In this document: positions 1 through 8,791 of the stretch, piece by piece
How positions within the stretch are numbered: position 1 is the first letter of the stretch
Layout: each line of letters begins with the position of its first letter
Assembly: GCF_024298885.1 (NCBI RefSeq)
Contig: NZ_CP101166.1
Span: 1,860,001 to 1,924,000, forward strand
Origin: Haloglomus halophilum
Lineage (GTDB): Archaea; Halobacteriota; Halobacteria; Halobacteriales; Haloarculaceae
DNA length: 64,000 bases
Reading direction: 5' to 3'
Program-made: the position numbers and the translations under genes
The notes under the pieces: generated by a model
Seen by the model: the letters and a program-made list of their open reading frames with translations, nothing else
The model's database searches: none
What the model was told of the DNA's origin: nothing

Positions 1-89
1 CGCCGAGCGGGGGGCGGCCGACTGAGCCACTGCTCCGCCGTCTGCGGCCCGTCCGGTACTCCGGGGTCGCGCGCGCCGTCGCCCGTCGT

Positions 90-989
90 TCAGCGCGGCT
101 TGGGGACGTAGTCGGGGCCGACGCGGAGGTCGAGCGCCCGTGGACGGGTGTACATCGTGACGCGGTCGTGCTCGGCGATCTCCCCGTCCCGCGAGAAGGT
201 GATGGCCTCGTCGCTGGTCACCGTGACCTGTGCCGCCTGGAAGTGGTGGACCGAGTCGGTCCCCTCGCCGAGCAGCCGGTGGATGGCCGCCTCGACCGCG
301 AGGTTCCCCGCGGGCACGTCCTCGATGACCGCTACGTCGAACAGGCCGTCCTCCATGTCGGCCTGTCCGCCCTGCTCGACGAACCGGCGGGCGTTCCCGA
401 CGAGGACGGTCACCGCCGAACCCTCCCAGCTGTCGCTCTTGCCGCCGCCGTGGAGGTCCAGCCGGAGGTCGAGCCCCTCGAACTCGACGGCCTGCTGGAG
501 TCCGCTGACGACGAACGCCAGCGTGCCGAGGCGCTGCTTCAGCTCGCCCGAGGCCGAGGTGCTGGCGTCGGCCGGGAAGCCGGCGATACAGGAGACGACG
601 AACGGCTTCCCGTCGGCAAGGCCCACGTCGACCGACCGGATCTCGCCCTTGTCGGTGAGCTGGAGCCCGTGTTCGATGCTCCGGATGCCGACGGCGTTCG
701 CCAGCAGGTTGGCCGTTCCCGCGGGGATGACGTTCAGCGTCACCTCGCCCAGGTGGTCGGCCTGTTCCAGTCCCCGCAGCACCTCGTTGATGGTCCCGTC
801 CCCCCCGCAGACGGCGATCTCGCTGATCCCCTCCTCGCCGGCCTCCCGGCCGAGCGTCACTCCATCACCCTCACCCTCCGTCTCCCACACCGCGAACCCC
901 TTCCCGCGGGCCTTCTGACGCACGAGTTCGGCGTGGTCGCCGGTCCCGCTGACGGGGTTCATGATGAGGGTGCGCGACCCGACCTGCAT
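90..989 (-). CDS. Diacylglycerol kinase family lipid kinase (YegS/DgkB-like)
   Basis: 299-aa cytosolic protein of the diacylglycerol/sphingosine kinase superfamily, which phosphorylates a lipid hydroxyl with ATP. The family nucleotide-binding motif CGGDGTINEV lies at residues 61-70 and is followed by a conserved VIPAGTANLLAN segment; the N-terminal NPVSG (11-15) is also typical. Length matches the family (about 290-310). In haloarchaea such enzymes probably act on archaeol-type ether lipids, but substrate cannot be read from the sequence. It is followed on the same strand (upstream in the window) only by window-edge sequence, so operon membership is unknown. The first ATG is used because no later in-frame ATG precedes the conserved core. 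Confidence 0.9.
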   Translation of the reverse strand: MQVGSRTLIMNPVSGTGDHAELVRQKARGKGFAVWETEGEGDGVTLGREAGEEGISEIAVCGGDGTINEVLRGLEQADHLGEVTLNVIPAGTANLLANAVGIRSIEHGLQLTDKGEIRSVDVGLADGKPFVVSCIAGFPADASTSASGELKQRLGTLAFVVSGLQQAVEFEGLDLRLDLHGGGKSDSWEGSAVTVLVGNARRFVEQGGQADMEDGLFDVAVIEDVPAGNLAVEAAIHRLLGEGTDSVHHFQAAQVTVTSDEAITFSRDGEIAEHDRVTMYTRPRALDLRVGPDYVPKPR

Positions 990-1067
990 ACGTTGGCGGT
1001 CAGCGTGCGGACACTTAGGGGGTGTGGAGACCGTCCAGCGCTACCGCCGGTGTCACGGGCGAGACCC

Positions 1068-2153
1068 TCAGTTCATCCCTTCCGTCCCGATATCGGGGTT
1101 CTCGCGGTAGAAATCCACGAGCGTCTCGGCGTAGTCCTCGAAGTCGGGGCACTCGATGCCCGACCCCTCGAGGTCCGCGACGGCGTTCGAGCAGTCGAAG
1201 GAGGCGGGCCAGGTCTGGTACTCCAGCCCGCCGCTCTTCAGCAGCTCGGACTCGGGCTTCAGGCTCTCCAGCAGGCCCTTGACGATACCCTTGGGGTACG
1301 GCACGACGAACGTGCGGTCCTTGCCGGCGGCATCACCGAGAATCTTGACGAGTTCCGTCGTCGTCGGCGGGTCCGGGTCCGCCAGGTGGTAGGTCTTCCC
1401 CTCGGACTCCTCGATACCCGAGAGGTAGCCGATGGCGTCGACGATGTAGTCCCGCGGGACGACGTTGAACTCGCCCTCGCTGGCACCCTTCGGCGCCGGG
1501 ATGACGGCGTTGTCGCCCTGGTCGACGAGTCCCTCGACGAAGGCGTACATCCCGTCGTACTTCTGGGTCTCGCCGGTCTCGCTGTCGCCGACGGCGACGC
1601 CCGGTCGGTAGATGGTCGTCGGCACCTCGTCCATCCGCTCGCGGACCTGCACCTCGGCCATGTGTTTGGTGGACTCGTAGTAGTTGTAGAACGACTGCCC
1701 CTCCTGGAGCATGTCCTCGGAGAAGCGCCCGTCGTAGTCGCCGGCGACGACGACGCTGGAGACGTAGTGGAAGCGGTCGGCGTCGGCCGCGGCGGCGAAC
1801 TCCGCCATGTGGGCGCTCCCGTCGATGTTGACGGCCTTGCCGGGCGCCCGGTCCATGGTCAGGTCGTAGATGGCGGCGAAGTGGTAGACCACGTCCGTCC
1901 CGTCGACGAGCGCGTCGTAGTCGTCGACGGCGAGTTCGGGGTCCGTGATGTCTCCCTCGACGAGTTCGACGCGCGCTTCGGCGTCGGCGTCGACGTCCTC
2001 GTCGATGTCGCTCACGCGGGCCTCGGCCTCCGACCGGAACTTCGGCTGGACCAGACAGGTCACCGTGGCGTCCTCGTCGTGTCGCTCCAGCAGTACCTCC
2101 ACCATCGCCGAGCCCAGGAACCCCGGGAACCCGGTCAGGAACACGTCCGTCAT
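1068..2153 (-). CDS. NAD(P)-dependent extended SDR / thioester-reductase-like epimerase
   Basis: 361-aa Rossmann-fold protein. The dinucleotide-binding motif TGFPGFLG is at residues 7-14 and the catalytic pair YxxxK is Tyr159-Lys163 (YESTK), both characteristic of extended short-chain dehydrogenases. The overall pattern (early VELVEGDITDP, later NVVPRDYIVDAI) resembles the NAD-binding domain found in fatty acyl-CoA reductases and carboxylic-acid-reductase thioester domains, so an acyl or sugar substrate is possible. The ATG at 2153 is chosen over the one 27 bases upstream because the Rossmann beta-strand starts directly after it. A TATA-like CTTATACC on the opposite strand at 2209-2216 could serve as its promoter. 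Confidence 0.85.
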   Translation of the reverse strand: MTDVFLTGFPGFLGSAMVEVLLERHDEDATVTCLVQPKFRSEAEARVSDIDEDVDADAEARVELVEGDITDPELAVDDYDALVDGTDVVYHFAAIYDLTMDRAPGKAVNIDGSAHMAEFAAAADADRFHYVSSVVVAGDYDGRFSEDMLQEGQSFYNYYESTKHMAEVQVRERMDEVPTTIYRPGVAVGDSETGETQKYDGMYAFVEGLVDQGDNAVIPAPKGASEGEFNVVPRDYIVDAIGYLSGIEESEGKTYHLADPDPPTTTELVKILGDAAGKDRTFVVPYPKGIVKGLLESLKPESELLKSGGLEYQTWPASFDCSNAVADLEGSGIECPDFEDYAETLVDFYRENPDIGTEGMN

Positions 2154-2242
2154 GGCCCCGACGGGGCGGGCCGCCGACAAAGAGGTTGCCCCGTGTGTAC
2201 AGGCCCCGCTTATACCGTTCCGCCCGGTGCGTTACGGGGGGC

Positions 2243-2989
2243 TCACTCCAGCAGGACCGTGAACCCCCACTCGCCGCCGGTGCCCTCACCGGGTGCCGAG
2301 TCGGCCCCGCCGACCTGGTAGGGGGTCCGGAACGTGTGCTCGCCCACCGGCAGGCAGGCGTCCGTCTCCGCGCTCGTGTACAGCGCGAGGTCTGCCGTCG
2401 CCGACGCGCCCGGCGCCAGTTCGAACGTGCGGTACTCCTCTGTGGTGGCGATGCCGTGGCGGAGGCGCCAGCAATCGGGCTCGGCGTCCCACTCGCCCTC
2501 GACCGGGAGCAGGACGAGCCGGCCGGACTCGTCGTGGACGTACTGGAAACGCGCGGCACGCCCCTCACCCACCCGCACGGCGCCGTCACCGGTGTTGGTG
2601 AGCGTCACGCGGAGCGAGGGCGGCGTCTCGGCCGTCGCGACCGGTTCGAGGAACGTCACGTCGGCCGCCAGCGGCGCATCCGGGCCGTCGATGCCGACCA
2701 GCGTGACCCCCGGGCCGCCAGTGCCAGCGGGTCGGGTGCCACCCGCCGCGTCACCGTCGTCGCCGGGGAGCCCGCCGTCGGAGCGGGGCTCCGACGAGGC
2801 ATCGTCTTCGACGATACCGCCGTCGGTCTCGGTCGGGGCAGGTGTCGGCGAGGGCGTCGGTGTCGGCTCGTCCCCGCCCGCACCGGGCGTGGCGCCGGTC
2901 GTGCAGCCTGCGAGGAGTGCGAGCCCCGCGAGCCCACCCGCACGGAGGAGGGTTCGGCGGGTCGGACGGTCGGATGGCTCGATGTGCAT
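2243..2989 (-). CDS. Tat-exported lipoprotein of unknown function
   Basis: 248-aa predicted lipoprotein. The N-terminus has a twin arginine (RR 11-12), a short hydrophobic stretch and a lipobox LAGC with Cys29, as in haloarchaeal Tat lipoproteins. A Pro/Thr/Asp/Glu-rich linker follows, then a beta-rich domain of about 150 residues that may be immunoglobulin-like (DUF-type BsuPI/intracellular-proteinase-inhibitor-like architecture is possible but not certain). It is expected on the outer face of the membrane. The ATG at 2989 is chosen because it places the Tat motif at a normal distance from the start; an in-frame ATG at 3034 would add a 15-residue leader without support. No enzymatic motif is visible. 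Confidence 0.75.
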   Translation of the reverse strand: MHIEPSDRPTRRTLLRAGGLAGLALLAGCTTGATPGAGGDEPTPTPSPTPAPTETDGGIVEDDASSEPRSDGGLPGDDGDAAGGTRPAGTGGPGVTLVGIDGPDAPLAADVTFLEPVATAETPPSLRVTLTNTGDGAVRVGEGRAARFQYVHDESGRLVLLPVEGEWDAEPDCWRLRHGIATTEEYRTFELAPGASATADLALYTSAETDACLPVGEHTFRTPYQVGGADSAPGEGTGGEWGFTVLLE

Positions 2990-3125
2990 ACCCACCAGAC
3001 GCGCGTTCACGGCATGAACTAGCCGATACCTCAAACGCCTGCTTGCGGTACCGTGTGGCCTGCTGTCTCATGTCCGCGTGTTCACAGTCGCCCCCGGCCG
3101 GGGGTTGATGACGCCGCCGCTCGCA

Positions 3126-3533
3126 ATGGCAGGCGTGTCCGACGCGCCCACGCCGCCCGAGGACGAGCGGAACGTCCACGGCGACCCCCTCGAACCGTGC
3201 AGCACGGACCCGATGACCGGCGCCCTCCGGGACGGGGAGTGCCACGCACTCCTGCGCGACCCCGGCCGGCACGAGGTCTGTGCGGTGATGACCGAGGCGT
3301 TCCTCGAGTACAGTCGCGCGCAGGGCAACGACCTGATGACCCCCCGCCCGGACCTGCAATTCCCCGGGCTGGAACCGGGCGACCGCTGGTGTGTCTGTGT
3401 CCCCCGGTGGCTGGAGGCGGCCGAGGCCGACCGCGCCCCACCCGTCGTCCTGGCAGCGACGAACGAGTCCGTCCTCGACATGGTCCCGCGCTCGCAACTC
3501 GAAGCCCACGCGCACGACCCGCCCGACGACTGA
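3126..3533 (+). CDS. DUF2237 family protein
   Basis: 135-aa soluble protein. The block NVHGDPLEPCSTDPMTG followed by HEVCAVMTEAFLEYSRAQGN, then FPGLEPGDRWCVCVPRW, is the recognisable signature of the DUF2237 family found in bacteria and haloarchaea. Conserved cysteines occur in EPCSTDP, VCAVM and WCVC, suggesting metal binding or a redox role, but the biochemical function of the family is unknown to me. The ATG at 3126 is preferred because residues encoded upstream of it are unlike the family. It stands alone, divergent from the lipoprotein gene. Confidence 0.88.
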   Translation: MAGVSDAPTPPEDERNVHGDPLEPCSTDPMTGALRDGECHALLRDPGRHEVCAVMTEAFLEYSRAQGNDLMTPRPDLQFPGLEPGDRWCVCVPRWLEAAEADRAPPVVLAATNESVLDMVPRSQLEAHAHDPPDD

Positions 3534-3900
3534 CGGGCGCTCACCGTCCCCGTTCGTGTGGGCGCCTGCGCTCGCCGCCGTGGCTCGGGCGCGGTGATGC
3601 TACGTCGGCGACCATGCGGGAACTCCCGGATGCCGGCTGTTTCTCGCCCGTACTGAACGCGTGTCCACAGAGCCACCGCATCCAGCCGCCGATGTGACCG
3701 TTCGAGAGTACCTGAATCATTATATCCATCTAAAGACTTCGCGCTCCGGAGATTCGTAGTCATATTATTGCTTATATGTAAACGATAACGTGTATATACG
3801 TCTGTTCTCTGTCTTCTGAACGTGAAACTGTGATGTTCGCAAAGGTATTCTGCGAATCGATTGACGGGTGTCCTATCGGCACTCGTCCGGAGGTGACCGG
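3534..3900 (+). promoter_or_regulatory. AT-rich control region of the nitrate operon
   Basis: This 367-base gap has no credible gene. Its second half (about 3715-3850) is conspicuously AT-rich against a GC-rich background. TATA-box-like stretches CTTATATGTAAA (about 3770) and GTATATAC (3792-3799, a perfect 8-bp palindrome) occur 100-130 bases before the first nitrate gene. An inverted repeat with arms TTCGCA (3836-3841) and TGCGAA (3851-3856) lies between these boxes and the start codon and could be an operator for ammonium or nitrate control. GGAGGTGA directly before ATG 3901 is a good ribosome-binding site. Position and composition are seen; the regulatory role is inferred. Confidence 0.6.
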
Positions 3901-6099
3901 ATGACCGAGTGGGTGTCGACCACCTGCATGCGGTGTGCGGTCGGCTGCGGGCACCGACAGCGCGCCGTCGACGACGGGTACGGCATCGACACCGTCAGCG
4001 GCGACCCGATGCACCCGGTCAGCGAGGGGCTGGCCTGCCGGCGCGGAACGCGCGAGTCCGCCGACCCCGACGGGACGTGGCTCACCCGGCCGCTGGTCCG
4101 GCGCGACGGCGAACTCCGCTCGACGACCTGGGAGAACGCCCTCGAGGAGGCCGCTGGCGCGATGCGCCGGGCGATGGCCACCTCGCCCGACGCGGTCGCG
4201 GTCCTCGGAAGTGGCCAGCAGACCAACGAGGCCGCCTACGCCCTCGGCAAGCTCGCCCGGGGCGGCATCGGGACCCGATACTACGACGCGAACACGACGC
4301 TCTGCATGGCGAGCGCCGTCACGGCGTACTACGACGCCTTCGGCAGCGACGCGCCGCCCTGCACCTACGACGACATCCCGGGCGCCGACTCGCACGTCGT
4401 CTGGGGCGCCAACCCGGCCGTTGCGCACCCCGTGATGTTCCGGTGGATCCGCGAGTCGGCCGACGACGGGGAACTCCTCGTCGTCGACCCGGTGGCGACG
4501 GAGACGGCCGACCTCGCCGACCACCACGTCGCGCTCGCCCCCGGTGGTGACCTCGCGCTGGCGCGGGCCGTCCTCGCCCGCGTCGTCGCCCGCGGCGACG
4601 TGGACGAGGCGTTCGTCGAGGCCGCGACCGAGGGGTTCGACGAGCTGCGAGCGAGCCTCCCTGACGCTGTCACGGCGGCCGCCGAGGCCGGCGTCGCGAT
4701 GGCCGACGTGGATGCGCTCGCGGACGCGTTCGACGCCCGGACGCTGGTCTACTGGGGGATGGGCGTCAACCAGTCCGTCGACGGGACCGCCACCTCGGGC
4801 GCGCTCATCGACATCTGTCTCGCGACGGGCAACCTCGGCCCCGGGACCGGTCCGTTCTCGCTGACCGGGCAGGCGAACTCGATGGGCACCCGCGTCTGCT
4901 CCTCGAAGGGCTCTTGGCCCGGCCACCGCGACTTCCAGGACCCGTACGAGCGGGCCGCCGTCGCGGACTACTGGGGCGTCGACCCCGGCCGCCTCCCGGA
5001 CGACACCGGTCCCGGACCGGTCGGGACGCTCCAGGCGGTCGAGGACGAGGTCGACGTGGTCTGGACGGTTGCGACGAACCCCGTCGCGGGCGTGCCCGAC
5101 GCCGGGGCCGTCGCCGACCGACTGGACGACGCGTTCGTCGTCGTACAGGACGCGTTCCACTCCGAGACCGTCGAGTACGCCGACGTCGTCCTGCCCGCCG
5201 CCACGTGGGGCGAGTCCGAGGGGACCGTGATGAACATGGAACGGACGGTCTCGCGGGTCCGGGCGGCGACGGACACGCCCTCCGGGGTCAAGCAGGACAT
5301 CGACATCATCGCGGAGCTGGGCCAGCGGCTCTGCCCGGGGTTGCTGGGTGAGCCACCGCTCGACCCGGAAGCCGTGTTCCGCGAGTTCTGTGACCTCACG
5401 TCCGACACGGACGCGGACTGCTCCGGGCTCTCGTACACGCGGCTGGAGGCCGAGACCGCGGTGCGGTGGCCGGCACCCGGTCCCCGCGAGAGCGGCGGCT
5501 ACCGGTACCACTCGTCGGGCGCGGAGGCTACGGACGAGGATACGGATGCGGCCGCGGACGAGGGTGCGGCCGGCCCCACCGGTGCGGACGCCGAGTGGTC
5601 GTTCGCGACGCCCTCGGGTCGGGCCCGGTTCTCGACGGCGGTCGAGCCCCACGAGGCCGAGCCGACCGACGAGGAGTACCCGCTCGTCCTCACGACGGGC
5701 CGGGAGGCCGACGGCTACAACACGGGTGTCCGGAGCCGCGACGGCTCCGGTCCCGGCGAGCCGACGGCGCCCGTCGCGCGGGTCGCGCCGGCCACGATGT
5801 CCACCGTCGCGCCGGACGGCGAACGCGAGGTCAGCCTCACCTCCCGGCGGGGGAGCGTGGACGTGACGCTCCACCCGGACGAGGCCGTCCCGGAGGGGCT
5901 GGTGTGGCTCTCCATCCACCATCCCGCGACGAACCGGTTGACGACGCCGGACCGGGACCCGCGCTCGGCGGAGCCCAACCTCAAGCAGTGCGCCGTCCGG
6001 GTCGAATCCCGTGCCGACGAGTCAGAGGTGGAGCTCACCGAGCCCGACCGCGAAGCCCCGCCCGACGGTCGCGAGGCGCTCACGGAGGTGGCGGAATGA
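3901..6099 (+). CDS. nasA: Assimilatory nitrate reductase, molybdopterin catalytic subunit
   Basis: 732-aa cytoplasmic Mo-bis-MGD oxidoreductase that reduces nitrate to nitrite, probably with ferredoxin as donor. Near the N-terminus the cysteines CMRCAVGC plus a later Cys in EGLACRRG form the family's 4Fe-4S cluster site. DANTTLCMASAV, WGANPAVAHP and LTGQANSMGTR follow the NasA/NarB/FdhF order, and the C-terminal molybdopterin-dinucleotide-binding domain contains PLVLTTGREADGYNTGVRSR. A low-complexity Asp/Glu/Ala linker separates the catalytic part from this domain. ATG 3901, with GGAGGTGA upstream, is chosen over an ATG 33 bases earlier. It overlaps the next gene by ATGA. The fusion partner domains of some bacterial NasA (extra BFD-like cysteines) are absent. 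Confidence 0.92.
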   Translation: MTEWVSTTCMRCAVGCGHRQRAVDDGYGIDTVSGDPMHPVSEGLACRRGTRESADPDGTWLTRPLVRRDGELRSTTWENALEEAAGAMRRAMATSPDAVAVLGSGQQTNEAAYALGKLARGGIGTRYYDANTTLCMASAVTAYYDAFGSDAPPCTYDDIPGADSHVVWGANPAVAHPVMFRWIRESADDGELLVVDPVATETADLADHHVALAPGGDLALARAVLARVVARGDVDEAFVEAATEGFDELRASLPDAVTAAAEAGVAMADVDALADAFDARTLVYWGMGVNQSVDGTATSGALIDICLATGNLGPGTGPFSLTGQANSMGTRVCSSKGSWPGHRDFQDPYERAAVADYWGVDPGRLPDDTGPGPVGTLQAVEDEVDVVWTVATNPVAGVPDAGAVADRLDDAFVVVQDAFHSETVEYADVVLPAATWGESEGTVMNMERTVSRVRAATDTPSGVKQDIDIIAELGQRLCPGLLGEPPLDPEAVFREFCDLTSDTDADCSGLSYTRLEAETAVRWPAPGPRESGGYRYHSSGAEATDEDTDAAADEGAAGPTGADAEWSFATPSGRARFSTAVEPHEAEPTDEEYPLVLTTGREADGYNTGVRSRDGSGPGEPTAPVARVAPATMSTVAPDGEREVSLTSRRGSVDVTLHPDEAVPEGLVWLSIHHPATNRLTTPDRDPRSAEPNLKQCAVRVESRADESEVELTEPDREAPPDGREALTEVAE

Positions 6100-6857
6100 C
6101 GGACCGAACAGCGCCCGACGACGGGCTCGAGCGCGACCGCTCGGGTCGGCCCGAGCGGTCGGCCCTCATCCTCGCCGGAGGGCGTTCGACCCGCTTCGGC
6201 GAGCCGGACAAGGCGCTCGCCGAGCTGGCGGGGGCGCCGCTGGTCCGCCACACGGCGGCCGCGCTCGCGCCCGCCGTCGACGAGCTGGTCGTCAACTGCC
6301 GCGAGGCCCAGCGCGACGCGCTCGCAGCCGCACTCGAGGGGCTCGACGAGTGCCTCCCGGTCCGCTTCGCCGTCGACCCGGTTGACGACGAGGGGCCGGT
6401 GGCGGGGCTGCTGACGGGGCTTCGCGTCACGCGGGGGCAGTACGTCGCGGTCGCGGGCTGCGACCAGCCGTTCCTCCGGTCCGCGACGGTCGCGGACCTG
6501 TTCGCCCGCGCCACGGGCGAGGCCGGCACAGCGCCGCTGGTCGAGGGCCGGCGGGAGCCGCTCGGTGCGGTCTACCGGGTCCAGCGAGCCCGCGAGGCGG
6601 CCGTGCGGACGATGGCCGCTGGCTCGCGAGCGCTGCGTGACGTACTCGCGCGGGTCGACCCCGACGCGGTACCGGTCGCGCCGGGAACGGTGCGGGATAT
6701 CGACACGCAGGCCGAACTATCCGATGTATCGGGGCGTGAGTGGCTGAACGACGCTGATAACCGAACTACCATGGGAACGAACGGAGAGCACGCGGTATCG
6801 GTCACGAATCGGGCGGAGAGTAACACGGCGGTCCTCCCCGAGGGAGGTGAGTCCTGA
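6096..6857 (+). CDS. MobA-like molybdenum cofactor guanylyltransferase
   Basis: 253-aa protein that probably attaches GMP to molybdopterin to make the MGD cofactor needed by NasA next door. The nucleotidyltransferase motif ALILAGGRSTRFGEPDKAL (residues about 25-43) and the metal-site region VAVAGCDQPFLR identify the family. Start ATG overlaps the stop of nasA by four bases, indicating translational coupling. In described haloarchaeal nas clusters a MobA-like gene sits in this position (often called nasB). The last about 50 residues after the DIDTQAEL strand lack family similarity and look like an unstructured polar tail that ends on the start codon of the nitrite reductase; a downstream alternative stop or sequencing error cannot be excluded. 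Confidence 0.85.
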   Translation: MTDRTAPDDGLERDRSGRPERSALILAGGRSTRFGEPDKALAELAGAPLVRHTAAALAPAVDELVVNCREAQRDALAAALEGLDECLPVRFAVDPVDDEGPVAGLLTGLRVTRGQYVAVAGCDQPFLRSATVADLFARATGEAGTAPLVEGRREPLGAVYRVQRAREAAVRTMAAGSRALRDVLARVDPDAVPVAPGTVRDIDTQAELSDVSGREWLNDADNRTTMGTNGEHAVSVTNRAESNTAVLPEGGES

Positions 6858-8626
6858 TGGTGCACAAGAAGGAGGGCATCAAGGAGGACTGTTACGGCGA
6901 CGAGGTCCGCGAGCACCTCCTCGAGTTCGCCCGGAACGGTGGCGTCGACGCCATCCCCGAGGACGAGCGCGACGACTGGTACACGCGCTTCAAGTTCTGG
7001 GGCGTCTTCCAGCAGCGGACCGGCCAGGAGGACTACTTCATGATGCGGCTCACCGGGACCGACGGCGTCCTCGACCCGGGACAGTTCCGTGCCCTGGCCG
7101 AAGTGGCCGACGAGTACGCCGCCGGGCCGGTCGAGAACCCCGAGTTCGGCAACAGCTGGCTCGACCTCACCACCCGCCAGTCCGTCCAGCTCCACTGGAT
7201 CGAGCTGGAGGACGTGCCGGATGTCTGGGAGACGCTCGAAGGGGCGGGTCTCTCGACGCGCTCCGCGGGCGGCGATACGATGCGCAACATCACCGGCAAC
7301 CCCACCGCCGGGAAGGACGCCCGCGAGCTCATCGACACGAAGCCCATCCTGGAGGAGATCCAGGCCACCATCCGGGACGACGACGACCTCGCGAACATGC
7401 CCCGCAAGTTCAACATCAGCGTCTCGGGCATCCCCGACGGCTCCGCGCAGGACGCCATCAACGACATCGGGCTCGAACCTGCGATGAAGGCCGTCGAGAG
7501 TGACTCCCGGGTCGGCTTCAACGTCCGTATCGGGGGCGGGCTCGGTGGCCACGAGCCCCGCGTCGCCCGGCCGCTGGACGTGTGGGTCCCGCCCGAGCGC
7601 GCAGTCGACCTCGTCCGCGGCTTCGTCGAACTCTACCACGACGAGGGCAACCGGACCAACCGGAACAAGAACCGCGCCCGGTTCTTCGTCGACGAGCGCG
7701 GCCCCGAGGCCATCCGCGAGCAGCTCCAGGCCGAATACGTCGACTGGGAGCTGCAGACGGCCGGCGAGGACTGCCGCGAATCGTACACGTACAACGCCGG
7801 CCACGGCGACGGCGAGGAGACACCCGAGGGCCCCATCGACTACGTCGGCATCCACGAGCAGCACGACGGCCGCTACTTCGTCGGGCTGAACGTCCCGGTC
7901 GGGCGCATCCCGGCGGACGACGCCCGCGCGCTGGCGGACCTCGCGGAGGCGTACGGGAGCGGTGAGGTCCGGCTCACACGCCGGCAGAACCCGCTCATCA
8001 TGGACATCCCCGAGGCCGACCTCGCGGCCTTTCTCGAGGAGCCGCTGCTGGAGGCGTACTCGCCGGACCCCACCGTCTTCGAGCGCGGCGGCATGGCCTG
8101 CACGGGGACGGAGTTCTGCTCGCTCGCGCTCGCCGAGACCAAGGCACGGGAGGCCCGGATGCTCCGCTGGCTCGACCGGCACGTCGACCTGCCCGACGAC
8201 GTGGACAGCATCAAGCTCCACTTCTCGGGCTGTACGGCCGACTGTGGCCACGCCAACACCGCCGACATCGGCCTGCTCGGGATGCGCGGGCGCAAGGACG
8301 GCGAGATGGTCGAGGCGCTCGACATCGGCGTCGGCGGCGGGATGGGCGAGGACCCCTCCTTCGTCGAGTGGGTCCGCCAGCGCGTCCCCGCCGACGAGGT
8401 GCCCGGCGCGCTCGCGAACCTGCTCAACGCGTTCGCCGCCCACCGCGAGCCGGGCCAGTCGTTCCGCGAGTGGGTCGACGCCACCGGGAGCGAGGCCATC
8501 ACCGAACTCCTCGAACCCGAGGAGACCGACTACGTCGACCCGGCGCTCCACGACGCCAAACAGTCCTGGTACCCGTTCGCCGATGACGCGGGCGCCGACG
8601 GGGGCCAGGCCCCGGCCGACGACTGA
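6857..8626 (+). CDS. nasD: Ferredoxin-nitrite reductase (siroheme, 4Fe-4S)
   Basis: 589-aa enzyme that reduces nitrite to ammonium with six electrons from ferredoxin. It has the two-fold sulfite/nitrite reductase architecture: ferredoxin-like half domain (about 50-120), siroheme domain, second half domain (about 335-400), second siroheme domain. The 4Fe-4S/siroheme cysteines are Cys415 and Cys421 (CTGTEFC) and Cys459 and Cys463 (GCTADC), i.e. CX5C and CX3C. Start ATG overlaps the previous stop (TGATG). In described haloarchaea the equivalent gene is nasD. The second cysteine motif reads GCTADCGH, unlike the common GCPNSC form, yet keeps the ligands. Confidence 0.93.
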   Translation: MVHKKEGIKEDCYGDEVREHLLEFARNGGVDAIPEDERDDWYTRFKFWGVFQQRTGQEDYFMMRLTGTDGVLDPGQFRALAEVADEYAAGPVENPEFGNSWLDLTTRQSVQLHWIELEDVPDVWETLEGAGLSTRSAGGDTMRNITGNPTAGKDARELIDTKPILEEIQATIRDDDDLANMPRKFNISVSGIPDGSAQDAINDIGLEPAMKAVESDSRVGFNVRIGGGLGGHEPRVARPLDVWVPPERAVDLVRGFVELYHDEGNRTNRNKNRARFFVDERGPEAIREQLQAEYVDWELQTAGEDCRESYTYNAGHGDGEETPEGPIDYVGIHEQHDGRYFVGLNVPVGRIPADDARALADLAEAYGSGEVRLTRRQNPLIMDIPEADLAAFLEEPLLEAYSPDPTVFERGGMACTGTEFCSLALAETKAREARMLRWLDRHVDLPDDVDSIKLHFSGCTADCGHANTADIGLLGMRGRKDGEMVEALDIGVGGGMGEDPSFVEWVRQRVPADEVPGALANLLNAFAAHREPGQSFREWVDATGSEAITELLEPEETDYVDPALHDAKQSWYPFADDAGADGGQAPADD

Positions 8627-8736
8627 TGTCCGGGGAGACGCCTTCCAGGGGGGAGGATGCACCCGCGGTCGCGCCGATGGACGCCGCGCCGGAGCTGCTC
8701 GTCGGGACCGACGAGCGGTCGCCGCCGTCGGAGTGA
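8626..8736 (+). CDS. Possible 36-aa peptide in the nitrate operon
   Basis: A 36-codon frame whose ATG overlaps the nasD stop as TGATG, the same arrangement that couples the other genes of the operon. The predicted product is acidic and Pro-rich, begins MSGETPSRGEDAPAVAPMD and ends DERSPPSE. It lies in a different frame from the downstream transporter. I recognise no family. It could be a real micro-protein, a translational bridge between nasD and the transporter, or meaningless sequence in the 165-base gap. Amino-acid composition is haloarchaeal-like, which favours coding, but length is too short to be sure. Confidence 0.4.
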   Translation: MSGETPSRGEDAPAVAPMDAAPELLVGTDERSPPSE

Positions 8737-8791
8737 GCTGCGCGGTCGCCGCAATCGACAGTCCTTCCGTTCTCCTGCCCCGAACTCGGAT

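Noticed and set aside
1..25. C-terminal end of a plus-strand gene (seven codons and TGA)
   Set aside because: Too short to support; an open end at the window border with a stop is expected by chance.
168..2321. Long open frame on the plus strand (717 codons) across the lipid kinase and reductase genes
   Set aside because: It is antisense to two genes with clear motifs; its product lacks any family pattern. High GC suppresses stop codons on the other strand.
3772..5922. Long open frame antisense to nasA
   Set aside because: Same reason: Arg/Gly/Val-rich shadow of a well-supported gene.
6572..8662. Long open frame antisense to the nitrite reductase gene
   Set aside because: Shadow frame; the plus strand has the siroheme cysteine motifs and operon couplings.
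8657..8791. ATG 8657 as start of the nitrate transporter
   Set aside because: The added 45 residues are Arg/Ser-rich and unlike haloarchaeal N-termini; the acidic leader begins at GTG 8792.
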